A stretch of 64,000 nucleotides of DNA. Source: Cryomorphaceae bacterium (GTDB taxonomy: Bacteria; Bacteroidota; Bacteroidia; Flavobacteriales; Schleiferiaceae). The DNA is taken from NCBI GenBank assembly GCA_002682945.1, contig NYSL01000033.1, forward strand, positions 37,106 to 101,105, given 5' to 3'. Positions within the stretch are counted from its first letter, which is position 1; every line of letters begins with the position of its first letter. The translations under genes and the position numbers were made by a program. The notes beneath the pieces were generated by a model. It was not told where the DNA came from and did not search any database. It saw only the letters and a list, made by a program, of their open reading frames with translations. Below are positions 20,825 to 30,200 of the stretch, piece by piece.

Positions 20825-21754
20825 ATGAAAATAACTGTCATTGGAGCTGGTAATGTTGGCGCAACCTGCGCTGAATCAATTGTAAGAATGGAATTGGCTA
20901 ATCAAATAGTCCTATTGGACATAAGAGATGGATTTGCTGAAGGCAAGGCTATGGATATGAACCAGACAAGCTCTTTGCATGGATTCCACTCAAAAGTAAT
21001 AGGTGTAACAAATGATTATAAGGCAACAGCAGGTTCAAAAGTAATCGTTGTCACCTCGGGTTTACCTCGAAAGCCAGGTATGACAAGAGAGGAATTGATA
21101 GGAACTAATGCTGGTATCGTAAAGAGTGTAGTGTCGGAAGCACTAAAAGAATCTCCGGATGCAGTAATAGTTGTTATATCTAACCCCATGGATACGATGA
21201 CCTATTTGGCAGTCAAAGAGAGTGGATTACCAAAAAATAAAGTCATCGGCATGGGCGGTATTTTAGATTCAAGCCGCTTTAAATACTATCTCAGCGAGGC
21301 CATGAATTGTCCAGTAAGTGATTTGCAAGGAACAGTAATTGGTGGCCATGGTGATACTACAATGATTCCGTTGACGCGAATGGCATCATACCAATCGACG
21401 CCAGTTTCAAATTATTTATCAAAAGAAAGATTAGAAAAGGTAAAATCCTCAACTATGGTGGGTGGAGCAACATTAACGGGCCTTATAGGCACCTCTGCAT
21501 GGTACGCTCCGGGCGCATCAGGTGCAGCTTTAGTAGCAAGTATTATTAATGATCAAAAGAGAATTTTTCCTTGTTGTGTTTATCTTGATGGAGAATATGG
21601 TCAGAAAGATATTTGTCTCGGAGTTCCTGTTGTAATCGGAAAAAATGGGTGGGAAAAGATTATAGATTATAATCTTAATGATTCCGAAAAAGCATCTTTT
21701 TCAAAGAGTGCAAATGCGGTGAGATCTATGAATTCCGTTTTATCGGATTTGTAA
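20825..21754 (+). CDS. mdh: Malate dehydrogenase (LDH-like, NAD-dependent)
   Basis: Oxidises malate to oxaloacetate in the TCA cycle. The 309 residues show the NAD-binding GAGNVGA (7-13), Asp32 at the end of the second beta strand for NAD preference, substrate-binding Arg82 and Arg88 in the RKPGMTR loop, Arg151, and catalytic His175 in GGHGDTTMIP. Arg at position 82 with Lys-Pro-Gly-Met supports malate rather than lactate specificity. It follows gyrB by 32 bases and converges on the T9SS cargo gene, with 29 bases between their ends and no obvious hairpin there. Confidence 0.97.
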   Translation: MKITVIGAGNVGATCAESIVRMELANQIVLLDIRDGFAEGKAMDMNQTSSLHGFHSKVIGVTNDYKATAGSKVIVVTSGLPRKPGMTREELIGTNAGIVKSVVSEALKESPDAVIVVISNPMDTMTYLAVKESGLPKNKVIGMGGILDSSRFKYYLSEAMNCPVSDLQGTVIGGHGDTTMIPLTRMASYQSTPVSNYLSKERLEKVKSSTMVGGATLTGLIGTSAWYAPGASGAALVASIINDQKRIFPCCVYLDGEYGQKDICLGVPVVIGKNGWEKIIDYNLNDSEKASFSKSANAVRSMNSVLSDL

Positions 21755-21783
21755 ATCTCGACTAAATTTTGTTAGCAGTAGTT

Positions 21784-24450
21784 TCAAGGAGATTTGATCC
21801 AAATTTCATGTTTGTCTTTAACAGAAACGTAGTATAATCCTTGGGGCCAATTACTTGTGTTTATATTTTGCAGATTATCTGAATTATTTATTTCTATAAT
21901 CACTTGGCCTTGGGCATTAATAATTTTAATCTCTCCCGATCCCTCAACCCAAAGATTTTCTCTACCGGGATTAGGGTAAATTTTTGCTCTAGACTTTTTA
22001 TTTTCTATAAACTTTTCCTCAATTCCGACAGTTGAAGTGTCTCCCGAATAATACAAGAGTCCACCTGTTGAAATTCCCATAACCAATTCTGGCTTTCCAT
22101 TTGCATCCATATCCGCTATGACAGGAGTATTAATTCTTCCATTTTGTAAAAGTTTCTTTCTGATAGGCATTCTTGGAATTAAAGTAAATTTCATATCAGG
22201 GCGTAAGCTATCACTTCCAAGTTCAGGCATTAAACAGCCATTGGAGGTTATGGAGTTATTATTATAAACATCACCGAAAGTATGAGATAAGAAAGGTGAA
22301 TTATGAGCTGATAAATGAACATCAGAGCTCGGTACGTTTTTTGAAAAACATATCTCTACCATTAGGTTGCTGACACCATCATAGTCAAAAGGTTGCTGCA
22401 ATGTGATAGTGCTCCAACCTAACGTGGGAGTATGTATATATGAATAGCAGAGTTGTGCGCCATTTAAAAATGTTTTTAAACTGTCTTGGTTTGTATGCTT
22501 TATTCTAATACTAAAACCTTGACTTAAATATGGCGCGCTGGGAGTAATTACGTTTAAACTTAAGTGAGTTATTCTACTTGCTGATACGCCTGAAGCAAGT
22601 AATTCAGAAGCGTGAAAAAGATACTGATGTCTGCCTGTTCTTTTTGATCCTCCCCAGGGTGTCTCATTCAGAGTACTTGAATTTGTTGAACCATTACCAA
22701 TGCTGTGGTCTATATATGGCGGAGAGTTAAGAATAAAGGATAAAGAATCCATTTGATATACTCCCGAATCCGCCGAACCCACAGCTAAAAAAGGCTTCCC
22801 ATCTATATTACAGTATCTGGGTATTGCTCTTCCTGAATATGTGTTGTTGAAGTCGGTATTAATTGCCCCAAATTTGTCATTAACAAGGTTGAAATTACCT
22901 TGGGTATTCTCATAAAAAGCTACGTTTCCTTTTTGAGTTCCAATTAATAAATCTAAATCACCATCTTGGTCTATGTCGGCAAGTTCTGGGCTCGATACAT
23001 CTCCGGCATCGATATTTTGAAAATTAGAGGTGTTCAATCCCTCAAAGGCTGGAATGAAAAAATTCCCTGAATTTTGTAAATATGTTAATTTCCCATCTAC
23101 TCTTCCAATAATTAAATCTAAAAGCCCATCACCATTTAAATCTCCTGCTGTAGGAGAACACCAGTCCTTTGTTAAAGAGAATTTTGACGACGGCGATAGG
23201 ATTAAATTGGTTTCAATCCATTTGGGTTCACTTGCTGACCCTGTATTTTTCCAAAATTCTATTCCTTGCGATGTGCCTATTATTAAATCCAGTAACCCAT
23301 CACTGTTCATATCTGCAAGCTCAGGTACCGCATATCTACCTGCGTCATGCATATTGTTTTGAAGAAAACTTGAGTCTGATAAGTTCCATAATGGATTTAC
23401 CAATGTACCATTATTTATGTAGGCCCAAACGCTCGTGTCACTTCTTCCAGCCGGCATATTAGGTGCTGCGATAATATCTTTTACTCCATCAAAATTTACA
23501 TCTGCATATGAAAAGCCAGGAAATGCGGGAATATTCACAGGTATGTCATTAGATGGCCAAGTAGTGTCTTGCGACTCAATATTGGAAGTGGAAATACTGC
23601 CTATGTTGAACCCAGCTACGGCATTATTGAAGCTTACGTCACCCAAAAGAATGTCAAGAAGTCCGTTTCCAGTGAGATCAACGGCGAGCATTGTAGATCC
23701 TACATGATTCAACCTATCGGTAAATGAAGAACTTGGCGGAATACTTCCAATACACGCATCTATACTTAATGAATTGGTTAAATTATTTTCTAAGAAGTCC
23801 CCCCAGCAGGCATCAGCACGAATAAACTCCAATCCGCAATTTTGAATATTTTCGTGAAATTCTATAGCAGAGGCTTGTTGGCCAAAGGTTAGAATATCCA
23901 CATTACCATCTCCATTAACATCTTTAATTACGGGTCTATCAGTGGATACAACCAATAAATTCGCCGGTGTTTGTCCGCTTTGAAAAGTAGAGAATAAATA
24001 GGGTCCTGATAAAGCCCATGAAAATTCGATCATACCAGAATTTCTTGAAGCTTGATAAACACCGATATTTCCCAACTTTGAGCAGAATAAGTCTGGTATT
24101 CCATCACAATCATAATCTGCAAATTCTACCCAATTTTGGCATGAGGGAAATTGTTTAATCCATTGCGGAACATATTTCCAATGATTAAGATTCCATTCGA
24201 ATGGAATCCAACGGCTTCCATCACGGTCAAAAACCAAAAGGTCGATTTGATTGTCTCCATTAATATCAATGTTGAAAATCTGAGGATTATTCAATCCACC
24301 TGCAAAACCGTTTGCAAGAGTATCACCGTTTGATAAAATTAGTTTTGTGTTGTTCGAGGGTTTAAAATCATAGCTTTTTTGAGCTTTTAGATCAGTTAAA
24401 CTGAAAAAGCTTACAAAAAATAGTGCAAAAAAGAGCTTAAGTGACTTCAT
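21784..24450 (-). CDS. Secreted FG-GAP/VCBS repeat protein with type IX secretion tail
   Basis: An 888-residue exported protein: signal peptide MKSLKLFFALFFVSFFSL to LKAQ, then many FG-GAP-like calcium-binding repeats of the form D-x-[DN]-x-[DN]-G-x-x-D-[LI] (for example DINGDNQIDLLVFD, DVNGDGNVDILTFG, DMNSDGLLDLIIGT, DLNGDGLLDLIIGR, DIDQDGDLDLLIGT), which should form a beta propeller. The last about 70 residues begin YPNPGRENLWV and end GLYYVSVKDKHEIWIKSP, a type A T9SS sorting domain. It is therefore likely delivered to the surface or medium by the gliding/T9SS machinery. Binding partner unknown. Confidence 0.88.
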   Translation of the reverse strand: MKSLKLFFALFFVSFFSLTDLKAQKSYDFKPSNNTKLILSNGDTLANGFAGGLNNPQIFNIDINGDNQIDLLVFDRDGSRWIPFEWNLNHWKYVPQWIKQFPSCQNWVEFADYDCDGIPDLFCSKLGNIGVYQASRNSGMIEFSWALSGPYLFSTFQSGQTPANLLVVSTDRPVIKDVNGDGNVDILTFGQQASAIEFHENIQNCGLEFIRADACWGDFLENNLTNSLSIDACIGSIPPSSSFTDRLNHVGSTMLAVDLTGNGLLDILLGDVSFNNAVAGFNIGSISTSNIESQDTTWPSNDIPVNIPAFPGFSYADVNFDGVKDIIAAPNMPAGRSDTSVWAYINNGTLVNPLWNLSDSSFLQNNMHDAGRYAVPELADMNSDGLLDLIIGTSQGIEFWKNTGSASEPKWIETNLILSPSSKFSLTKDWCSPTAGDLNGDGLLDLIIGRVDGKLTYLQNSGNFFIPAFEGLNTSNFQNIDAGDVSSPELADIDQDGDLDLLIGTQKGNVAFYENTQGNFNLVNDKFGAINTDFNNTYSGRAIPRYCNIDGKPFLAVGSADSGVYQMDSLSFILNSPPYIDHSIGNGSTNSSTLNETPWGGSKRTGRHQYLFHASELLASGVSASRITHLSLNVITPSAPYLSQGFSIRIKHTNQDSLKTFLNGAQLCYSYIHTPTLGWSTITLQQPFDYDGVSNLMVEICFSKNVPSSDVHLSAHNSPFLSHTFGDVYNNNSITSNGCLMPELGSDSLRPDMKFTLIPRMPIRKKLLQNGRINTPVIADMDANGKPELVMGISTGGLLYYSGDTSTVGIEEKFIENKKSRAKIYPNPGRENLWVEGSGEIKIINAQGQVIIEINNSDNLQNINTSNWPQGLYYVSVKDKHEIWIKSP

Positions 24451-24477
24451 GTTAATAGTGTAAAGATAAAGAACGAC

Positions 24478-24485
24478 TATATTTG
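24478..24485 (+). promoter_or_regulatory. Candidate -7 promoter element of secDF
   Basis: TATATTTG, an exact TAnnTTTG match, in the 60-base divergent gap between the T9SS cargo and secDF, 25 bases before the secDF ATG. No clear -33 box. Confidence 0.45.
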
Positions 24486-24510
24486 CCCACTATTTCCAAA
24501 TTGAATTATC

Positions 24511-27500
24511 ATGCAAAATAAAGGGGTTATCCGTCTATTTGCGATAGTATTTGCTCTCGCTTCTCTCTATGAGTTATCTTTTAGTTATGTGGCTAGCAGG
24601 GTTGAGTCAAAAATAGAACAAGACTTTGATTCAGATCCAGTCAAAATAAAATATGCATTGGATTCATTATCAAACCAAACAGTTTATGATCTAGGATTCA
24701 CATCATTCACTTACAAAGAAGTAAAGTCTAAGCAGATGAATCTTGGCCTAGACTTACGAGGTGGAATGAATGTCATTTTGGAGGTAAGTGTCAGAGATGT
24801 TCTTAAAGGTTTGGTTGGGGATTCTGAAGATGAATTATTTCTTGCAGTTCTAAAGCAAGCAGATATAGATCAGACAAAGAGCCAATCATCATATTTGGAG
24901 CTTTTTTTCAACGCAATGGATGACCAGCGTGGAGAAAGATTATACAATGATCCAGGGCTTTACGGGACGAAAGAGATGACAGATCGTCTGGGTTTTAATG
25001 CAGGTGATGAAGAAATTAAATTGGCTTTGACTGAAGATGTAGAGGCGGCAATTGCAAATGTTTACACTGTCCTAAAAGCCCGTATTGATCAATTTGGAGT
25101 TGTTCAGCCAAATATTCAAAGGTTAGATGGAACTGGAAGAATTTTAGTTGAACTTCCTGGGGTTAAAGATCCCCTTAGGGTTCAGAGATTACTTCAATCA
25201 ACTGCTCGTCTTGAGTTTTGGAGGGCAGATCAAGGCGCAAATTGGATGCAGTTTGTCGTAAACGCTAATGAGAAATTACGATCTGTAATTAAAAACCCAA
25301 ATACCATAGAAAATAACCTAATGGATCCCGAAGAAGGTGAATTTGAGCTACCTAAATCTGTGGGCGAGAGTGATACTGATATTGCATCGGTTGAGGATTC
25401 CTCGAATATAAAATCTGATTCGGTTGCGACTAGTTTTAACCCTTTATTAAGTCTATTTCAACTCAACGTCAATTCTCAAACTTTTCAACCGAATCTTGGT
25501 CCAATTATCGGGTATGCATTAACACGAGATACTGCGACGATCAACGGATATTTCAATTTGGATGAGGTTAAGAGTTTGATCCCTGGGGATAAGCGATATG
25601 CTCGATTTGCTTGGACGCGTCCAGAAAATGATAGTGAAGTTTCGCTGTTAATTGCTCTTCAGGGGAATCGAAATAATGAGCCTGAGCTTGATGGAGGAGT
25701 TATCGTAGATGCACGTCAAGAATTTGACCAAGGAAATAACCCAGTTGTGACGATGGCGATGGATGGTCAAGGTGCTCAAATTTGGCAGCGTCTAACCAAA
25801 GAGGAGGGGTCAAAAACTCCAAAAGGTCATGTTGCGGTTGTTCTGGATAATCTCGTGTACAGCTATCCCCGAGTAAACGGTGAAATTTCAGGAGGTAGAA
25901 CTCAAATTGAAGGAGGATTTTCGTTGGAAGAGGCAACAGATTTGGCAAATGTATTGAAGGCAGGTAAGCTTCCTGTTCCTGCGAGGATAATCCAATCTGA
26001 TGTTGTAGGCCCGAGTTTGGGAAAAGAGGCAATCAGCTCAAGTATGAATTCTTTTGGGTTTGCTTTAATCCTGGTGTTAGTTTATATGGTATTTTATTAT
26101 AGCGCAGCGGGTATTGGTGCAAGTATCGCTTTATTGGTAAACATGTTTTTCATTTTTGGAATTTTAGATGCATTTAATGCCGTTTTGACATTGCCTGGAA
26201 TGGCTGGGATTGTTTTAACAATTGGTATGGCTGTAGATGCCAATGTTCTTATTAATGACCGTATTCGCGAAGAGTTATTAAAAGGTAAAGCCCTAAAACA
26301 TGCGATATCAGATGGATATAAGGGGTCTAGGGCAGCAATCATTGATGCGAATGTTACAACTCTTTTAACAGCAATTATACTTTTCTCTTTCGGTACTGGT
26401 CCGATTCGGGGGTTTGCAACTACTTTAATCATTGGTATTGCTTCTTCGCTCTTCACTGCGCTTTTTATCACAAGGTTATATTTTGAGTGGAGAGTAAGAA
26501 AATCGGAGAAGCTTCCTTTTTCCACTAAATTGACAGAAAAGTTATTTACGAATACGAACTTTGGTTTTTTAAATTTCAGAAAGCCGGCTTACATATTTTC
26601 CTCCATTTTAATTATTGCTAGTTTGGCTTCCCTTCTAACAAAAGGATTAAGCTTGGGTGTGGATTTTGAGGGAGGTAGAAGTTATCAAGTTCGTTTTGAT
26701 CAATCTGTGGAAGTGGCAAAAATCTCCAGCTCTTTGGAACTTTTATTTATTGATGAAGACGGAAGGTCATATTCCCCAACAGTTAAAACTCTGGGTAGTC
26801 CTGATCAGGTTGTAATAACTACAAATTTTAGAATATCTGAAAATGGATCTGATGTTGAAGAATCCTTACGTAGTCAATTATTTAATGGTGTAAAATCATT
26901 TTACCTAAGTGATATTTCTGAGAGTGAATTTTTGAACCCATCATCGGATAAAGCTATTGGCCTTGTTGCTTCTCGTCAAGTAGGACCAACAGTCGCAGAT
27001 GATATAAAAAATACAGCATTCATTGCAGTGATATTTTCATTATTAGCTATTTTCTTGTACTTGCTATTTAGGTTCAGTAAGTGGCAATATTCTTTGGGCG
27101 CTGTAACTGCTACGATTCATGATACTATTATTGTTCTAGGAGCGTATTCAATTTTAGATGGCGTTCTACCATTTTCTCTAGAGGTTGATCAAGCTTTTAT
27201 TGCCGCAATTTTAACCGTGATAGGATATTCTTTGAATGATACGGTGGTTGTTTTTGATAGAATTAGAGAGTTTTTTAATCTCCAATCAAAAGATGAAACT
27301 AAACATAAAGTGATAGATAATGCGTTAAATTCAACTTTGAGTAGAACTTTTAATACATCAGCTACAACAATTATTGTATTGCTAATCATTTTTGTCTTTG
27401 GCGGTGAGGTTTTACGAGGTTTTATTTTTGCAATTCTGCTTGGCGTTGTAGTTGGAACATATTCTTCTTTATTCATTGCGTCTCCAGTTTTAAATGATAC

Positions 27501-27531
27501 AACAGGCAGATTAAGTAAGAAAAAGATTTAA
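24511..27531 (+). CDS. secDF: Fused protein translocase subunit SecDF
   Basis: Uses the proton gradient to pull proteins through SecYEG on the periplasmic side. A single 1006-residue chain holds SecD (about 1-660) and SecF (about 685-1006), the arrangement usual in Bacteroidota. Visible motifs: first helix, LGLDLRGGMNVILEV (SecD D1), KARIDQFGVVQPNIQ, GRTQIEGGFSLEEATDLAN, GMAVDANVLINDRIREE (helix 4 of the SecD half), then SLGVDFEGGRSYQV and VIGYSLNDTVVVFDRIRE in the SecF half. The Asp in the membrane helices needed for proton flow is present in both. A TatA-like gene follows after 10 bases. Confidence 0.97.
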   Translation: MQNKGVIRLFAIVFALASLYELSFSYVASRVESKIEQDFDSDPVKIKYALDSLSNQTVYDLGFTSFTYKEVKSKQMNLGLDLRGGMNVILEVSVRDVLKGLVGDSEDELFLAVLKQADIDQTKSQSSYLELFFNAMDDQRGERLYNDPGLYGTKEMTDRLGFNAGDEEIKLALTEDVEAAIANVYTVLKARIDQFGVVQPNIQRLDGTGRILVELPGVKDPLRVQRLLQSTARLEFWRADQGANWMQFVVNANEKLRSVIKNPNTIENNLMDPEEGEFELPKSVGESDTDIASVEDSSNIKSDSVATSFNPLLSLFQLNVNSQTFQPNLGPIIGYALTRDTATINGYFNLDEVKSLIPGDKRYARFAWTRPENDSEVSLLIALQGNRNNEPELDGGVIVDARQEFDQGNNPVVTMAMDGQGAQIWQRLTKEEGSKTPKGHVAVVLDNLVYSYPRVNGEISGGRTQIEGGFSLEEATDLANVLKAGKLPVPARIIQSDVVGPSLGKEAISSSMNSFGFALILVLVYMVFYYSAAGIGASIALLVNMFFIFGILDAFNAVLTLPGMAGIVLTIGMAVDANVLINDRIREELLKGKALKHAISDGYKGSRAAIIDANVTTLLTAIILFSFGTGPIRGFATTLIIGIASSLFTALFITRLYFEWRVRKSEKLPFSTKLTEKLFTNTNFGFLNFRKPAYIFSSILIIASLASLLTKGLSLGVDFEGGRSYQVRFDQSVEVAKISSSLELLFIDEDGRSYSPTVKTLGSPDQVVITTNFRISENGSDVEESLRSQLFNGVKSFYLSDISESEFLNPSSDKAIGLVASRQVGPTVADDIKNTAFIAVIFSLLAIFLYLLFRFSKWQYSLGAVTATIHDTIIVLGAYSILDGVLPFSLEVDQAFIAAILTVIGYSLNDTVVVFDRIREFFNLQSKDETKHKVIDNALNSTLSRTFNTSATTIIVLLIIFVFGGEVLRGFIFAILLGVVVGTYSSLFIASPVLNDTTGRLSKKKI

Positions 27532-27541
27532 CTTTAAGTTC

Positions 27542-27793
27542 ATGTTACTCTTTATCAGCTCTGCGGAAATTATTTTTTTATTATTTGCAGTTTTGATGCT
27601 TTTTGGTACGGATAAATTGCCGGGATTTATAAGAATGGCAGGTAAAATAATCCGTTCGGTTAGAAATGCTTCAAATGACCTAAAATCCGAAATTTCAAAA
27701 GTTTCAATGGAGAACTCAGTAGTAAAAGATATTGAAGAAGGCGTAAAGGAAATTAAAGATACAATTGAAGATACCGTTTCTAGGGCTAAATAA
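27542..27793 (+). CDS. tatA: Sec-independent translocase TatA/TatB-type subunit
   Basis: An 83-residue protein with the TatA plan: short N-terminal membrane helix (about 4-22, IIFLLFAVLMLFG), a hinge with TDKLPGFIRMAGKIIRSVR, and an amphipathic charged helix to the end. TatA-family proteins polymerise to form the pore for folded Tat substrates. The FG-x-x-(K)-P hinge appears as LFGTDKLPGF. Whether it serves as TatA or TatB cannot be told. tatC is not in the window. It is probably co-transcribed with secDF, so two export routes share a transcript. Confidence 0.85.
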   Translation: MLLFISSAEIIFLLFAVLMLFGTDKLPGFIRMAGKIIRSVRNASNDLKSEISKVSMENSVVKDIEEGVKEIKDTIEDTVSRAK

Positions 27794-27820
27794 AGTTTTA
27801 AACAATTTTCACAAAAATTA

Positions 27821-27890
27821 TGGGGGGTAGTGTTGAAAAATAGTTAATTTTTCTTGTTGTTTATATTTTTAAGGGGGGGTATATTTGAAA
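27821..27890 (+). promoter_or_regulatory. Tandem G-tract/TAnnTTTG elements upstream of glutamine synthetase III
   Basis: Two similar elements precede the gene: six G then TAGTGTTGAAAAA (27822-27840), and seven G then TATATTTGAAAAA (27873-27892). After the G run 10 of 13 bases agree. The G-run ends are 52 bases apart, close to five helical turns. The second copy holds an exact -7 box TATATTTG (27880-27887) with TTG at 27857-27859 and a 20-base spacer, so it looks like the promoter itself, with the G tract in the spacer. The first copy would be a regulator site or a weaker promoter. Confidence 0.5.
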
Positions 27891-27902
27891 AAAATATAAA
27901 AA

Positions 27903-30092
27903 ATGTCAACACTTCGTTTCAATAGTATACTAGAGTCAACATCACACAAACCTATTAATTTTTCAAATCCGTACGATAAATCCTCAGAATATTTTGGCTC
28001 ACATGTTTTTAACATGAATTCAATGAGGGAGTATATGCCAAAAGAAGCTTTTGAATCCGTTAAGAATGCCATTGATAAAGGGGAAAAAATAAATCTCTCA
28101 GTTGCTGATCAAGTAGCAACGGCAATGAAATCCTGGTCTATTTCAAAAGGGGCAACGCACTATACTCATTGGTTTCAGCCTCTCACCGGTTCGACTGCTG
28201 AAAAGCATGATGGATTTTTTGAGCCTACTTCAGATGGGTTTGCAATTGAAAAATTCAGTGGATCTATGTTGGTTCAAGCGGAGCCGGATGCTTCATCTTT
28301 TCCGAATGGTGGTATTCGAAACACATTTGAGGCTCGAGGCTATACAGCTTGGGATCCAACTTCCCCAGCTTTTGTTTTTGGAAGTACTTTATGTATTCCG
28401 ACAATTTTTGTCGCATATACCGGTGAGGCCTTGGATAACAAAGTTCCTTTATTGAGATCCCTTCAGTCGCTTGATAAAGCTGCAACGGACGTAGCTCAAT
28501 ATTTTGATAAAAATATTTCAAAAGTAAATGCTACGTTGGGATGGGAACAAGAGTACTTTCTCGTTGATGAGACCTTATTTATGAGTCGACCTGATTTGGT
28601 GATGACAGGTAGAACATTGGTCGGGCACTCCCCAGCTAAAGGACAGCAATTAGATGATCATTATTTTGGCAGTATTCCTGAACGTGTAATGAGTTATATG
28701 AGGGAGATTGAATTTGAATGCCATAAAATGGGAATACCTGTAAAAACTCGACATAACGAAGTTGCTCCGGGTCAATTTGAGTTTGCCCCAGTTTTTGAAG
28801 AAGCCAATATAGCAGTAGATCATAATTCTTTATTTATGGATATACTTGAAAAAGTTGCCAGAAGACATATGTTTAGAGTTCTTCTGCATGAAAAACCATT
28901 TTCTGCTATCAATGGCTCTGGAAAACACAACAACTGGTCATTGAGTTCGAATACTGGATTGAATTTATTAGCTCCAGGAAAAACACCAAAAAGAAACCTG
29001 TTATTTTTAACGTTTTTCATTAATACAATCAAAGCTGTAAATGATCAGGCAGATTTGATTCGAGCGGCAATAGCTTCTGCAAGTAATGATCATAGACTAG
29101 GAGCAAATGAGGCTCCGCCAGCTATTATCTCAGTTTTTATCGGCTCTCAACTTTCACAAGTTTTGGATGAGCTTGAAAAGCTTGAAAATGGAAAACTTTC
29201 TCCGGAAAAGAAAACTGACTTAAAATTAAATGTAGTTGGAAAAATACCCGAAATTTTATTGGATAATACGGACAGAAACAGAACATCTCCTTTTGCGTTT
29301 ACTGGAAATAAGTTTGAGCTCCGAGCTGTTGGCTCTACCGCAAACTGCTCGGTTCCAATGACTACTTTAAATATGATTGTGGCGGATCAATTGTCGCAGT
29401 TCAAGGCTTCCGTTGATAAATTAGTTTCGGAAGGCCTAAAAAAAGATGATGCGATTTTTAATATGCTTCGTGAGTATATAAAATCCTCAAAGAATATTAG
29501 GTTTGAAGGTGATGGATATTCTCAAGAGTGGAAAGAAATAGCATCACAACGAGGGCTTAAGAATACTCCTGATACGCCAAGGGCTCTTGATTTCTACTTA
29601 TCTAAATCGTCAATTGATCTTTTTGAAAAAACAGGTGTATTAAATAAAGTTGAGATTGAGGCGCGCTATGAAATTCTTCAAGAAGAATACTTCAAAAGTA
29701 TTCAAATTGAATCAAGAACTTTGGGCGATCTGGTAAAGAATCATATAGTACCTACTTCAATACGTTATCAATCCACTCTTAGTGAAAATGTTAATCGGCT
29801 AAAAAAAGTTTTAGAAAAAGATGTATATGAAAAGGTTTCCAAGGAGCAGATTCAAATGATTGTTGAAATTTCACAACTCGTAAGTGAAGCTCTGAATGGA
29901 GTTAATGAAATGACTGAAGCTAGAAAAGTTGCAAATAAAATCGATGATCTTCGCAAAAAATCATTAGCCTACTGCGATAAGGTAAAGCCTTATCTGGAAA
30001 AAATACGTTACTCAGTTGATAAGTTAGAGTTATTAGTAGACAATGAAATATGGCCTTTGGCAAAATATCGTGAAATTTTGTATATCCGATAA
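27903..30092 (+). CDS. glnN: Glutamine synthetase type III
   Basis: ATP-dependent synthesis of glutamine from glutamate and ammonia. The 729-residue length and the start MSTLRFNSILESTSHKP are typical of the type III (GlnN) enzymes of Bacteroidota, unlike the roughly 450-residue type I. Visible conserved segments: HYTHWFQPLTGSTAEKHDGF (about 81-100), the GWEQEYFLVDE metal-binding strand, TRHNEVAPGQFEF, and INGSGKHNNWSLSSN (ammonia/glutamate site). NRTSPFAFTGNKFELRAVGS matches the late active-site strand. It has its own promoter region with G tracts, which suggests control by nitrogen status. Confidence 0.97.
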   Translation: MSTLRFNSILESTSHKPINFSNPYDKSSEYFGSHVFNMNSMREYMPKEAFESVKNAIDKGEKINLSVADQVATAMKSWSISKGATHYTHWFQPLTGSTAEKHDGFFEPTSDGFAIEKFSGSMLVQAEPDASSFPNGGIRNTFEARGYTAWDPTSPAFVFGSTLCIPTIFVAYTGEALDNKVPLLRSLQSLDKAATDVAQYFDKNISKVNATLGWEQEYFLVDETLFMSRPDLVMTGRTLVGHSPAKGQQLDDHYFGSIPERVMSYMREIEFECHKMGIPVKTRHNEVAPGQFEFAPVFEEANIAVDHNSLFMDILEKVARRHMFRVLLHEKPFSAINGSGKHNNWSLSSNTGLNLLAPGKTPKRNLLFLTFFINTIKAVNDQADLIRAAIASASNDHRLGANEAPPAIISVFIGSQLSQVLDELEKLENGKLSPEKKTDLKLNVVGKIPEILLDNTDRNRTSPFAFTGNKFELRAVGSTANCSVPMTTLNMIVADQLSQFKASVDKLVSEGLKKDDAIFNMLREYIKSSKNIRFEGDGYSQEWKEIASQRGLKNTPDTPRALDFYLSKSSIDLFEKTGVLNKVEIEARYEILQEEYFKSIQIESRTLGDLVKNHIVPTSIRYQSTLSENVNRLKKVLEKDVYEKVSKEQIQMIVEISQLVSEALNGVNEMTEARKVANKIDDLRKKSLAYCDKVKPYLEKIRYSVDKLELLVDNEIWPLAKYREILYIR

Positions 30093-30200
30093 TTGGGAAA
30101 AATAAGACCCAAAACTATTCTATGTTGGGATTTTGAGGTCTGATTACTTTATTTTGGCTATTTTTAGGAAAAATTTATGAGTCATCTTGTTTCTGTATTT

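Noticed and set aside
26097-26525. 142-residue open frame on the minus strand in secDF
   Set aside because: Shadow of the conserved SecD membrane region; no motif or start context of its own.
30093-30200. Promoter or terminator in the gap between glnN and the PorE-like gene
   Set aside because: Pairing of AGACC with GGTCT and CCCAA with TTGGG exists, but no T run follows; near matches to TAnnTTTG have one or more mismatches.
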